This document shows positions 53,907-64,000 of a DNA stretch of 64,000 nt, in pieces. Each line of letters begins with the position of its first letter. Position 1 is the first letter of the stretch. The stretch is taken from contig PUQB01000099.1 in assembly GCA_003024785.1 (NCBI GenBank), positions 304,106 through 368,105 on the forward strand, in the 5' to 3' direction. Made by a program: the position numbers and the translations under genes. This DNA is from Selaginella tamariscina. Its lineage: Eukaryota > Streptophyta > Lycopodiopsida > Selaginellales > Selaginellaceae. The notes under the pieces were generated by a model. It worked only from the letters and a program-made list of their open reading frames with translations. It was not told the DNA's origin and searched no databases.

Positions 53907-56900
53907 TTGTAATAATAATTTAGCATATTCTGCATACCCTGTGCAGAATAGGCTTACTCGTTAAATCAGTGTAACATACTCCATTAATCAATTTGTTTTA
54001 ACTTGTATACTTACGATGTGCATACACACACACACACATATATATAAACACCCACACCCCCACCTTAGAACATTAGATTGTTGCAATTTTTATTGCTCTA
54101 GTGAATGCAAATCTCTCCCTCTCTCTGCAACTGTTTAGCAAATCTTATGTGTGTGTGTGTAATTAGAATGATAATAAATTATCATAAAGATTATAAATAA
54201 TTAAATGCTATAATTTTTCATATATTGCAATAATATGTTTAACTAGTTATGCTTTGGAGTTAAATATTAAATAAGTGATTATACATAGCACACATATGGG
54301 CGATCAGGGAACTTTGACCGTCCGATTGGTTTATGATAAATATTATAAATAAGAAAATCACATAACACATTATCTACAGGCATGATTATTTGACAAATAT
54401 AACTGTAGAATAAGAAGTTTTAAACTTATAACTTCTTTATTAAATAAAATTAACAATTAAGCATTCTTAATAAAACATAAGTTTAAGACGGTATATTAAA
54501 TAAAGTGCATTTAGATTTTAGAATTATAGTAATAAACTAGAATTTAAATTTAAACAATCTATACCACTATCCAATAATAATAGTGCATTTGAAATGTGTT
54601 GGATTTGCATACACACATGTATACATTCCCTTGTTCTTGGAATCTTTTCATCAAACCATAACCCTACCAACTTTAGATGTTAAAAACACCCTTACATAGT
54701 TTTTGTAGTTTATACATCTTTAAAAAATAAACTTTTATTTTTGTAAAAAACAGTGTCAAACATGGGTTTGTTTTAATACCTTGTAGTTATGCCTTGTATT
54801 GTTTTTCTTTTTTCATTTTTATAAAGTTTATTTTATTTATTTTCTGATTTATTTATTACATTGTATGTATGCATTTTTGTGGAAGTTATTTGTAAATCTC
54901 TTTCTTCCAAGAATAATATCTAATCCATGCACTAACTATATAATATATGTACTAAATATGTATATATAGTGTATGTAGCTAGGGACATTAACTATATATT
55001 AATATAGTATAGACTACATATCTACATACATTAATACACAACACACATGTAGACATATATAGAAAAGATATAATATATACGTGTGTGTACATATATGTAG
55101 AGAGAGAGATAAATATATGCATACACAAACTCAAAGAATGCAACAAACGAGAAAGCATGGACATCCAGATCTATATATATACATATACATAAATACAGAA
55201 TGTGTGTGTGTAAAGATATGAAAATATGCACACAAATTCACAAACAAAAAAACAACACAGGCACCCACGCAAATATATACACACATATATAATTGTGTGT
55301 ATGTGTGGAATTAAACAGAAAAAAGAGCCTTACACTCAACAGTAAAACTTTACTTCTTTTTAAAACCCTAATCTTATAAATTTACTCATATTCTACACCA
55401 TAATATTACCAAACTTTAATCTTTAAATTTTTCCATAAATCTAACTTTTCCCTTATTAAGAGGCTAATAACAATGACTCCTAATAATCATCTCCCTTCAA
55501 AAATTCACTCATGCAACTATTATAATATATTAAATCACTCATAATTGTCTTTTACCACCCCCACCTAAAGGTCATGGGTTACACTAAGATTTACACAATC
55601 TTAATCATGAACGCCAATAATCTCTTAAATGTATGAAGTTATTTATAACCTAATCATGATAATCTTATGATAAAAAAACTCAAATGAATATCATTGAAAA
55701 TAAAGGTTAATTTTTTTTAATTATAAATACAGTATTTAATAAACTTAAACATGCTCACATTAATACATCATATTGTAATGAAATCCAAGCCTTAAATATG
55801 CAAAAGCAAATAGAATCCCTTTTCATTTATATATCAGTAGCAAATAAAACAGCAAATACATCTACTTTTGTGTGTAAAAAACTAATACATATTATAGAAG
55901 AATTTGAAATGAGCACTTCCAAGATACACATGATTTCATATATGAGATATGTGTGGCTACTTGAACAATTGATGTACATTTAAACAAAAAAATGAAAGAT
56001 AACATATAAAGTCCATAAAGATAAATTTCGATGGCTTATTAATGTTGAGGTTACATATATTATAAGATTTATTTTAAAAGTATCTTTTGAAATGCTAATA
56101 GAAATTGCTGATTTATTACACAAAAAGGTGTTCTTTTATGATACAAATAGATATTGAATTTTAAGTTTTACAAATAATTTGAGCGATATTACTAGGTGTG
56201 ATGAAGCAATACCGCTAAATGGTATGAATAGCCTAAATATGATTATGTGAGAGCTATTAAATATGGCTTTTAAACATGCATATAATAATAATGGACTATG
56301 CATTAGCAAATTAATGGCATATTTGAAACACATTGGAGAAACGATAATGATAATATCATATGATAAATACTTGACCTTAAAACATCTTATGTATAGAATG
56401 AATGGATCATAATTAACATGTTTGTGCAATTGAAAAATAATGTTTAGTGACAAATACCAATGGGGTTGTCTTGTTCCCCATTATGATGTAATTCTAATTT
56501 GAATATAAATTTAGTAACAAAGTATGAAAGTTAAATTCATTAACAAAGTATAGAAGTTAAACCAATACGAGTTACTCAAATTGTTTAAATATACTAATCA
56601 ATTTATGGATAACCTTGTTCATTAAATAACCCATGTATGCAACCCAAATTAAAATTGCATAAAAAATAATTCATTTTGGATTTATTCTCTAAACTTTTTA
56701 AAAATTAAACCATAAATAATTAATGTTAAAGTAAAAGAAAACATGCTTGAATGTTAATCTGAACTTTAAAATATTGGACAAAATTATTGGTAAATATGCA
56801 GTAATAAAAATGTGATAAAAAAAGAGATTTGTTATTTAAAATATGTAAATATATTTGTTGAAGAGCTAATATAGTATGCATGTTGTAACTAAAATGGGCA

Positions 56901-57168
56901 TGTCTATAGTCTCATTTCTTAATAATTAGCAGTTTTAATGATTTAATTAGCAATTTTTAATATTAAAGATATATTCTTTAAAATAATATACGTTTAAAGA
57001 AAGAATATTCTTAAAAATATATGTTTAAAGACAAAATATTCCTTAGAACATTCTATTTTTGTAATTAACTCTTTAATAAATTATAACATTGATGGATAAA
57101 AAATTGATAACATTATAAAAGTAGAAGGTATTAAGTTATATAATATATTATATTTAAGATTGTATGGG
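53907..57168. other. AT-rich desert downstream of WAPL
   Basis: No gene or named element is supported. It has (CA)n near 54,026, GT/CA clusters at 55,080-55,310 and long A/T runs. The minus-strand 105-codon frame at 56,136-56,453 has no recognisable motif. The last 170 bp (57,000-57,168) are one half of the insertion site of the outer LTR and recur inverted near the window end. Confidence 0.55.
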
Positions 57169-58064
57169 CTTAATGTCATAGTTTTTATTATGACTCGACC
57201 CTTTATTTTGAACGTTAATTGTTATTACCTGTTATACTATGTTGATGGAAACTAGATGTAGTAGGAAACAGCTCGGTTAGTGCACTTGGGTATCTAGTGA
57301 TGATCTGGCCAGGTGTCATTAGGTATTTGCAAGAAACTCTAAGTGAAGCTAGAACTTACCTTTTAGAAACCCACCCTTAATTTTGATGTCCTAGTTAGGC
57401 TTGATTAGTTAATATAGATGAGTTCGGCGTGTTTAGTAGGGTTAGGAACACCCCTAGGGTTTCCCTAACCCACGCCCTAAAAATCCCCACCCCCTTGGGT
57501 AGGGTTTTAGGGTTAGAGTTATGCTAAGTTAAACACTCTCTCATTAACTTAATAAGGGGCTAACTAATTTCGTGCCATCCCACTTACACATTCAAGAAAA
57601 GAGGGGGGGGGCTCCGTCACATAAATAAGGTAGAGTATATAAGAGTGAGGGTTCTTGGGTTCATGACTGAGCTCGTTACTCTTCTCTCGGTGCAAGCTTT
57701 AGCTTGTGTCGTCAAGGCATAACCCTTTGTTGTGCTGCCCTAACTTTCAGATGACAGGGGTACGTCCCACCTTTGGGGTAGCTTACCCTTAATGTTGGTG
57801 AATCCATGCTTGGAAGGTCTTGTGGGAATGCACGTTCCAAGAGGCAGAGGTTGAGGCTTGTCTCCAGCCTCCTCCCCCACGTCAAGCTAAGAGCAACACT
57901 CACAGCTAAGCAAGGCACATCTATGTCCTTGTCCAGCTATGGGCATGGGATCTTGTTTGACAGGTGCATGTTACCTAGTTCATGAGGGTTCATGAGGGTT
58001 CTAGAGCTGGCATTTAGGAGCCACGTTTGTGGCACTTGGTGCAACTCTTGAATCTAAGGGCTAT

Positions 58065-59929
58065 TGTCATAGTTTTTTACTATGACTCCTCTTTTACTTT
58101 GGACGTAGACTGTTGTTACCTACTGGATTATGTGACGAACCCTAGATGTAGAAGAAACAGGCCCGCATAGTGCACTTGGGTATCTAGTGATGGTCCGGCC
58201 GGGTGTCGTTAGGTATTTGCAAGAAACTCTAGGCGAAGCTAGCACTTCCATTTAGAAAACTCTCCCCCGTTTTGACGTTCCAGGTTAGGGGTTTTCGCAA
58301 AGTATAGCTTGTCAAAATAAGGGTTAGGGACACCCCTAGGGTTGACCTAACCCTAGGGTTGCCCTAACCCCACGTCCTAAACCCCCCCCTAGGGGTTAGG
58401 TTTAGGATTAGGATTGGACAACTCATTTTCTCTAAGGGCTAGCATTTCAGTGCCAGCCCACTTACTCATATAGGAAAACAGGGGGGGGGGCTCCGTCACA
58501 TAAATAAGGTAGAGTATACGTAGGAGAGCTCCTGGGTTCATGAATGAGTTCGTTGCTCTTCTGCCGGTGCAAGCTTCAGCTTGTGTCGTTAAGGTACAAC
58601 CCTCTGTTGTGCCGCCCTAACTTCCAGATGCCAGGGGTACGTCCCACCTTCGGGGTAGCTTACCCTTAACGTTGGCGAATCCATGCCTGGGAGGTCTTGT
58701 CGGAATGCACGTTCCAAGAGGCAGAGGTTGAGGCTTGTCTCCAGCCTCCTCCTCCACGTCAAGCTAGGTGTAGCACTCACACCAAGCAAGGCACATCCGT
58801 GTCCTTGTCCAACTGTGGGCGTGGGATCTTGTTTGACAGGTTCACGTTACCTTCCTGAGGGTTCATTGAGGGGTTCTAGAGTTGGCATTTAGGAGCCACG
58901 TTTGTGGTACTTGGTGCAACTCTTGAATCTAAGGGCTATGGCATGATAGCCCACATCGGGGAAGGCAGTGTCACATGGAGATGTGACACTGGGCTAAACG
59001 TCACATGGTACAACGCCTGAGGCACGCCCTTTGGGGTTATGTCATGGGCTTGTCGCCAAGGGGTTGGATACTCTAGCAAACATGCTTGTGCTTGCACTAG
59101 GGTGCTAAGCCTTGGGCATCCGCTCAAGGGAGGTTAGGTCTCGTAACTAGGTGTGCTTTGGCACACTTGGCTAGGGAGTGTTCTCCTTGGAATCCAGGGT
59201 TGAACAACCTAAGCTCATTAGCAGAAGCCCTTTCGTGAGGCACTCGCAAGGTCATGTGCTTAGGGTTATCCCAAACCTAGCCTTAGGGAGTTTGCTTAGC
59301 AGAACACTCGTGTCGCCTACGGCGCACACTCGTGTCCTCACTAAGTACTAGCCTAGGTCTAGGGTATAACTTGGCCACTCAAACCCTTAGGGGTTAGTCG
59401 TGGTTCAGGGTACCCCTTGTCGCCCTAAAGGGGTTGTACTCCCGGATGAGGGTGATTCCTCAAGGGGTAAGTGACGATGCCTTAGCTCTGTCAGGGGTAT
59501 GTGTGGAACACACGTCTCCTTGATGGGGGTTAGGGCATGAGCCTGTCTAGGTCTTCTAGGGCAAGACCCTAAGTCAACTAGGGTTATCCCTCAAGGGTTT
59601 TGGGGGCAGACACTCTAGGGAGACTTAGGCTAAACCCTAAGTCAACTAGGGTTATCCCTCAAGGGTTTGGGGGTAGACACTCTAGGGAGACTTAGGCTAA
59701 ACCCTAAGTCAACTAGGGTTATCCCTCAAGGGTTCTAGGGGCAGACATTCTAGGGAGACTTAGGCTAAACCCTAAGTCTCCTGTCCACTTGGGCATTAGA
59801 GTCTAACCCTAGGGGTCGTTGGGGTTGTTCTGGAAAACTTAGCGTTGCTCACACAGGGTGATGACGCCAAATGGCCACTTGGCAGCCACGTGTTGCCACG
59901 TGTTGGCCCTTTGGGTTAAAACTTTGACA
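58065..59929 (+). mobile_element. Solo LTR nested inside the outer solo LTR
   Basis: It starts TGTCA at 58,065 and ends TGACA at 59,929, 1,865 bp, with the target duplication GCTAT on both sides (58,060-58,064 and 59,930-59,934). The undisturbed target is visible inside the nested copy itself at about 58,937-58,941 (GGGCTATGGCATG). It therefore inserted into its own family. It is the younger of the two. Short hairpins lie at 58,935-58,954 and 58,967-58,990. Confidence 0.88.
59571..59780 (+). repeat. Three-copy 67-68 bp tandem repeat inside the LTR
   Basis: Units start at 59,571, 59,639 and 59,706, with a partial fourth at 59,774. Each contains AAGTCAACTAGGGTTATCCC and a GGGAGACTTAGGCTAAACCC segment. 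The outer copy at the matching place (about 60,520-60,610) has no such array, so it expanded in the nested copy or its lineage. Confidence 0.85.
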
Positions 59930-60755
59930 GCTATGGCATGATAGCCCATATTGTGGAAGGCAGTGTCACATGAAGATGTGACACTGGGCTAAACGTCACG
60001 TGATACAATACCCGAGGCATGCCCTTTAGGGTTGTATCTTGGGTTTGTCGCCAAGGGGTTGGATACTCTAGCAAACAGGCATGCTTGCGCTTGCACTAGG
60101 GTGCTAAGTCTTGGGCATTCGCTCAAGGGAGGTTAGAGGTGTGCTTTGGCACACTTGGCTAGGGGAGTGTTCTCCTTAGAATCTAAGGGTTGAGCAACCT
60201 AAGCTTGTTAGAAGGAGCCCTTTCGTGAGGCACTTGCAAGGTCATGTACTTAGGGTTATCCAAACCTAGCCTTAGGGAGTTTGCTTAGCAGAATACTCGT
60301 GTCCGCCTACGGTGCACACTTGTGTTCTTACTAAGTACTAGCCCTATGACTTGGCCACTCAAACTCTTAAGGGTTGATCGTGGTTCAAGATACCCCTTGT
60401 CGCCCTAAAGGGGTTGTACTCCCGAATGAGGGTGATTCCTCATAAGTGATGATGCCTTGGCTCTGTCACGGGGGTATGTGTGAGACACATCTCCTTTGTG
60501 GGGTTAGGGCATGAGCCTGTCTAGGTCTACTGGGATAGGATCCTAAAGTCTACTCGGGTTATCCTCTAGGGTTCAGGGTCTAAGGGACTTAGGGTAGGAC
60601 TCTAATTCTTCTTCCTAATTGGGCCTCTGAGTCAAACTCTTAGGGTTATCTTGGAAGACTTAGCGTTACTCACACAGGGTGATGACGTTGAATGGCCACT
60701 TGGCAACCACGTGTTGCCACGTGTTGGCCCTTCAAGTTAAAACTCTGACACTTAA

Positions 60756-61139
60756 TATAAATGTTATAAAGAGCATGAGAGGTACATCATATAAATATTT
60801 ATGTTGTTATTAAAATACTAATATTTAAATATAGCATTAATTAATAATTTGTACTACTACTAATATATATATATAATCCTATATGCAATCTTCCATATCT
60901 TTTTATAAATGTATATAGTTAACAAAACAATTTGGTATTATTATTAAAGAGTTTATTATAATTATGAATAATTAAATATACTATATTTTGTAACTGCTTT
61001 AAGTTTTAGAAGACATCCATTTTCTTACAGTTTTGTTAATTGTGACTTTATCAACGCTTCTTGACATTTACCCATATCGAATAGATTTAACATTTATAAA
61101 ACATGTTGGGTCTTTATGATTAAGAAACCATGTTTTCTT
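60756..61139. other. AT-rich flank of the outer LTR
   Basis: The first 100 bp (to about 60,855) recur in inverted form at about 63,570-63,670. Beyond that nothing is recognised. Confidence 0.5.
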
Positions 61140-62780
61140 TAGGCATTCATTATACTTTTCACTCTTCTTCTCATGTTGCCTTTTTGCGGTTTGACCCATT
61201 CAACTTTTACCATACTGTTTTTTGTGATGACTTCAGATATGTCGATAATTCGACCCATCCAAATAAGCTGGTTATATGACACATCTGAAGTAATGAAGAC
61301 GATCGTTAATTTTTGAAGATCCTTGTAACAATCAAAGTATGATTTAGGTTTTTAGTTTTTTTGTCTAACAAAGTGTGGGGTTTGCACTTCCACATCACTA
61401 TTGGCTTCGATGTTGATCACATGCTTATATAAATTTAAGTAACCAATCGCCTTATTACATCTGTAAAATGATTGTTAACTAGCCTTATAATTACCAAGGT
61501 ATATTATTTACTTTGTTAATGTGTGACCCATGTTTGAACTAAAAGTTTCATTAGTCCTTAAGAATTTATTTTATGTACAAATATACATGAAAGATACAAA
61601 AATTTCTTATGTTACACTCATTTACAATTATTTGTTACTTTAACAACTCATTAATAATTCATCTTTGTTGTTACTTTCTAGGCCATGCAAAGAAGGTTTT
61701 AACTGCTTGGAAGATCATTCAACATCTTTTGCTTCTTTTGTTGATGTTTTCATGCTCAGTGGAGTAATTGAATGTTCTGTGTTCCTTAAGATAACTTTCG
61801 GTGTGATATCTGGTTCAGGATCGTCTTCAGACTCCAATATTGAACTGAATTCCTCTTTAGAGAAGTCGCACTTTTCGAGAGGGAACTTTCCTAAATACTC
61901 ATGTATAGGTTTATTAGGGTAGTCAGTTAAGAACCTTTCTATTCACTTGTTCAAGTTCTTATCCTTTTCAATGGTAACACACATGTATCCTGAAGTTAAC
62001 ACTCCTTCAAGATGGAACCCTTAGTGCAATAGTCAAAAACCCATGCGTCACTGTGAGGACCCCTGATTAAGTTGATGATGCTGCTTGCAACTTGACTTAT
62101 AATGTTTAGATAATGTATATTGCTGAATACATCCCTCTCAACTATCAATGTAATGGATGGAGGTTCATGCATGTTGGAGCGAAAACAGATGCCTGACCAA
62201 TTATTTAGAAGTTTAAAATTGTTTGGCACATTCCTAACAACCAAGTGAACAACCGTATCAATAAACATGGGATCAACATCGTTCATGTAAAATCCAGTCC
62301 AACAATGTCTATTCTTCTTAGCGAAGATAAAGGCAAAGGTATCGGTGACATGAGTAAAAATCAAAAAATAAATACATAAAGACAAAGGTATCATGTATGT
62401 GTGCAAGAATTAAATAATAAATACCTTCTCTTTACATGCTTGCATAGCTAAGCTTCTCCACCCAATCTTCTAGCACCTTTTCTAAAGAAGGATTTTTTGA
62501 CACCCACCAATCTATCACGAACATTTGAAATGGTTTCTTGTAGGTAGTGATGTTACTCCATAAAGTCTCTGAATCTGACAACAAACATTTGTAAGGCTTG
62601 TCATGATTCGTAGTGTCCTCCTTTATCAAATTCAACTCAGTTCTCCGCTATTAAAAGACTGCCATAAGAGAAGGTGTTATGGTGATGTTCTTGTTTCTCG
62701 CGTTGGCATGTAATAGATTCTTGTCCAGATCTTCCAATTGGTTTACCCGTTGGACAAACATATCATTGTTTGTCACCTAC
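61140..62780 (-). pseudogene. Unrecognised decayed protein-coding remnant
   Basis: Several consecutive minus-strand stretches read like protein rather than chance frames: one near 62,640-62,760, one at 62,432-62,635, one at 61,996-62,406, one at 61,690-61,930 and one at 61,150-61,340. They include motifs such as FQMFVIDWWVSKNPSLEKV, DPMFIDTVVHLVVRNVPN and VEWVKPQKGN. The pieces are separated by possible introns and an estimated several disruptions. I know no family that fits. It could be a transposon-borne gene or a dead host gene. It ends directly at the LTR copy beginning at 62,786. Confidence 0.5.
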
Positions 62781-62785
62781 AAATA

Positions 62786-63560
62786 TGTCATAGTTTTCAC
62801 TATGACTTGACCCTTTACTTTGGGGTTTGACTATTGTTACCTACTAAGTTGTGTGGCGAACCCTAGTTGTAGTGAGAAACAGCCCCACTTAGTGCACTTA
62901 GGTGTTTAGGGGTAGTTCGGCAGGCTACACTAGGTACCTCGAGAAACTTTAAGCGAAGATAGTACTTACCCTTTAGAAAACTCTCCCCTAGTTTGGCGTT
63001 ACAAAGATAGGTTTTCCGTTAAATATAGCTTGTCAAAAAGGGTTAGGGACACCCCTAGGGTTGACCTAACCCTAGGCCCCCCCTAGGGGTTAGGTTTAGG
63101 GTTAGGTTAGGACAACCGTTTTCTCTAAGGGTTGGCATTTCCGTGCCAGCCCACTTACTCACTTAGGTAAACAGGGGGGGGGTGTCCGTTACATAAAAAA
63201 AGGTAGAGTATATGTAGTGAGGCTTCCTGGGTTCAAAAGAGAGCTTATTAACCTCCTACCGGTGCAAGCTAAGCTTGTGTCGTCAAGGTGCAACCCTCCG
63301 TTGTGCCGCCCAAACTTCCACACGACAGGGGTACAACCCACCCTAGGGTTAAACTATCCTTATTGTTGGCAGGATCTTGCCTTTGAGATAAGGGCACGTC
63401 ACTTCCAAGGAGTTAGTCAGATTCCTTGGTCTGAAAACCTGATCGCAAGCTCAAAGGTATTGCCCAAGTTCACGTTCCGCAAAACTAGTGGTTGAGGCCT
63501 TGCTCCGGCCACCTCAACCACGCCAAGCTAAAAACGACACCTAAAGCTCGATTAGTCAGT
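62786..63560 (+). mobile_element. Truncated LTR copy of the same family
   Basis: It starts TGTCA at 62,786 and follows the first 750-800 bp of the LTR family, including the CACCCCTAGGG tracts and the G homopolymer at about 63,174. It then stops at about 63,560 where sequence similar to the flank of the outer LTR begins in inverted form. It is a broken fossil without coding sequence. Confidence 0.8.
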
Positions 63561-63564
63561 GTAT

Positions 63565-63800
63565 CCTGATTCACAATTAATTAATGTTATATTTAAATAT
63601 TAGCATTTTAATAACAACATATATATTTATATAATGTACCTTTCATGCTCTTTAATAACTTTATATTAGGCGTATACAATCTTAAATATAATATATTATA
63701 TAACTAATACCTTTTACTTTTATAATATTATCAATTTTTTATCCACCAATGCCATAATTTAGTAAATGTCAATTATAAAAAAGAATACTTTAAAAATATT
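63565..63800 (-). repeat. Inverted copy of the outer LTR's empty target site
   Basis: The complement of this stretch matches 57,000-57,173 joined directly to 60,751-60,855, with no LTR between. It is the pre-insertion form of the site, in inverted orientation. Confidence 0.75.
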
Positions 63801-64000
63801 ATGTCTTTAAAGCATGCCTTGCCTTTGATGGCTTTCGTACCCTTAAGAAGGCTTTTAAACTTTTATAGAATGGCAATTTTCAATAAAGATTTTCAAAAAA
63901 ATGCTGTGTTAAAAATAAAACTTTTACAAAGAATGGCATTCAAATGTATAACCCTTCAAAAGAAAGGCTTAGAAAAAAATTCAATTTTTAATGGGATTTA
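63801..64000. other. AT-rich end of window
   Basis: Nothing is recognised; short AAAGGCTT and AATGGCAT motifs recur. Confidence 0.4.

Larger units (their letters stand above)
57174..60750 (+). mobile_element. Solo LTR (outer), split by a nested solo LTR
   Basis: It starts TGTCA at 57,174 and ends TGACA at 60,750, with the same 5-bp target duplication CTTAA on both sides (57,169-57,173 and 60,751-60,755). Without the nested insertion it is about 1.7 kb. No internal coding region is present, so it is a solo LTR left by LTR-LTR recombination. It is older than the nested copy. The same family occurs at 1-92, 1,450-2,684 and 62,786-63,560. The superfamily is unknown. Confidence 0.85.

Noticed and set aside
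57712-58789. Two similar minus-strand frames of 66-68 codons
   Set aside because: They are the same LTR segment in the outer and nested copies; similarity comes from the repeat, not from coding constraint.

Overview
This is nuclear DNA from a land plant. The evidence is the set of plant nuclear genes (PLS-class pentatricopeptide protein, LRR receptor kinase with a plant-type kinase domain, plastid ribosomal protein L6, an ESV1-type starch protein, plant-type NEDD1, ATG13 and WAPL), GT-AG introns mostly of about 60-300 bp, and TTTAGGG-type promoter boxes. The lineage cannot be fixed from sequence alone; short introns and a very AT-rich background would fit a seed-free plant, but that is a guess.

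Layout. 1-14,179 is an AT-rich desert holding old LTR-retrotransposon pieces, two MITE-like elements and unrecognised coding debris. 14,180-53,906 is a compact gene island with eleven genes: ESV1-type protein (+), PPR (+), DEK_C/double-SWIB protein (+), NEDD1 (-), plastid RPL6 (-), RIO2 kinase (+), EMS1-like LRR receptor kinase (+), SIVA-type cysteine-rich protein (-), F-box protein (+), ATG13 (+) and WAPL (+). 53,907-64,000 is again an AT-rich desert. It carries a solo LTR inserted inside another solo LTR, both with intact target-site duplications, a third truncated LTR, an inverted copy of the outer LTR's empty target site, and a decayed minus-strand coding remnant.

The genes form no single pathway. 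NEDD1 and WAPL serve cell division; RPL6 and RIO2 serve plastid and cytosolic ribosomes and share a 144-bp divergent promoter with a telo-box; ATG13 starts autophagy; the ESV1-type protein organises starch. Intron positions rich in (GT)n, (CA)n, (CT)n and (ATCT)n tracts are a signature of the whole island.

Most conserved multi-exon genes here contain one or more single-base frame slips, and most of those are one G or C missing from a short G/C run. I read this as residual long-read sequencing error rather than decay of many essential genes, so gene models must be read across these slips. The clearest full-length reading frame without such slips is the F-box gene. I found no convincing undescribed molecular system; the most informative structures are the nested LTRs with their empty site, the MITE with near-perfect ends, and the shared error pattern.
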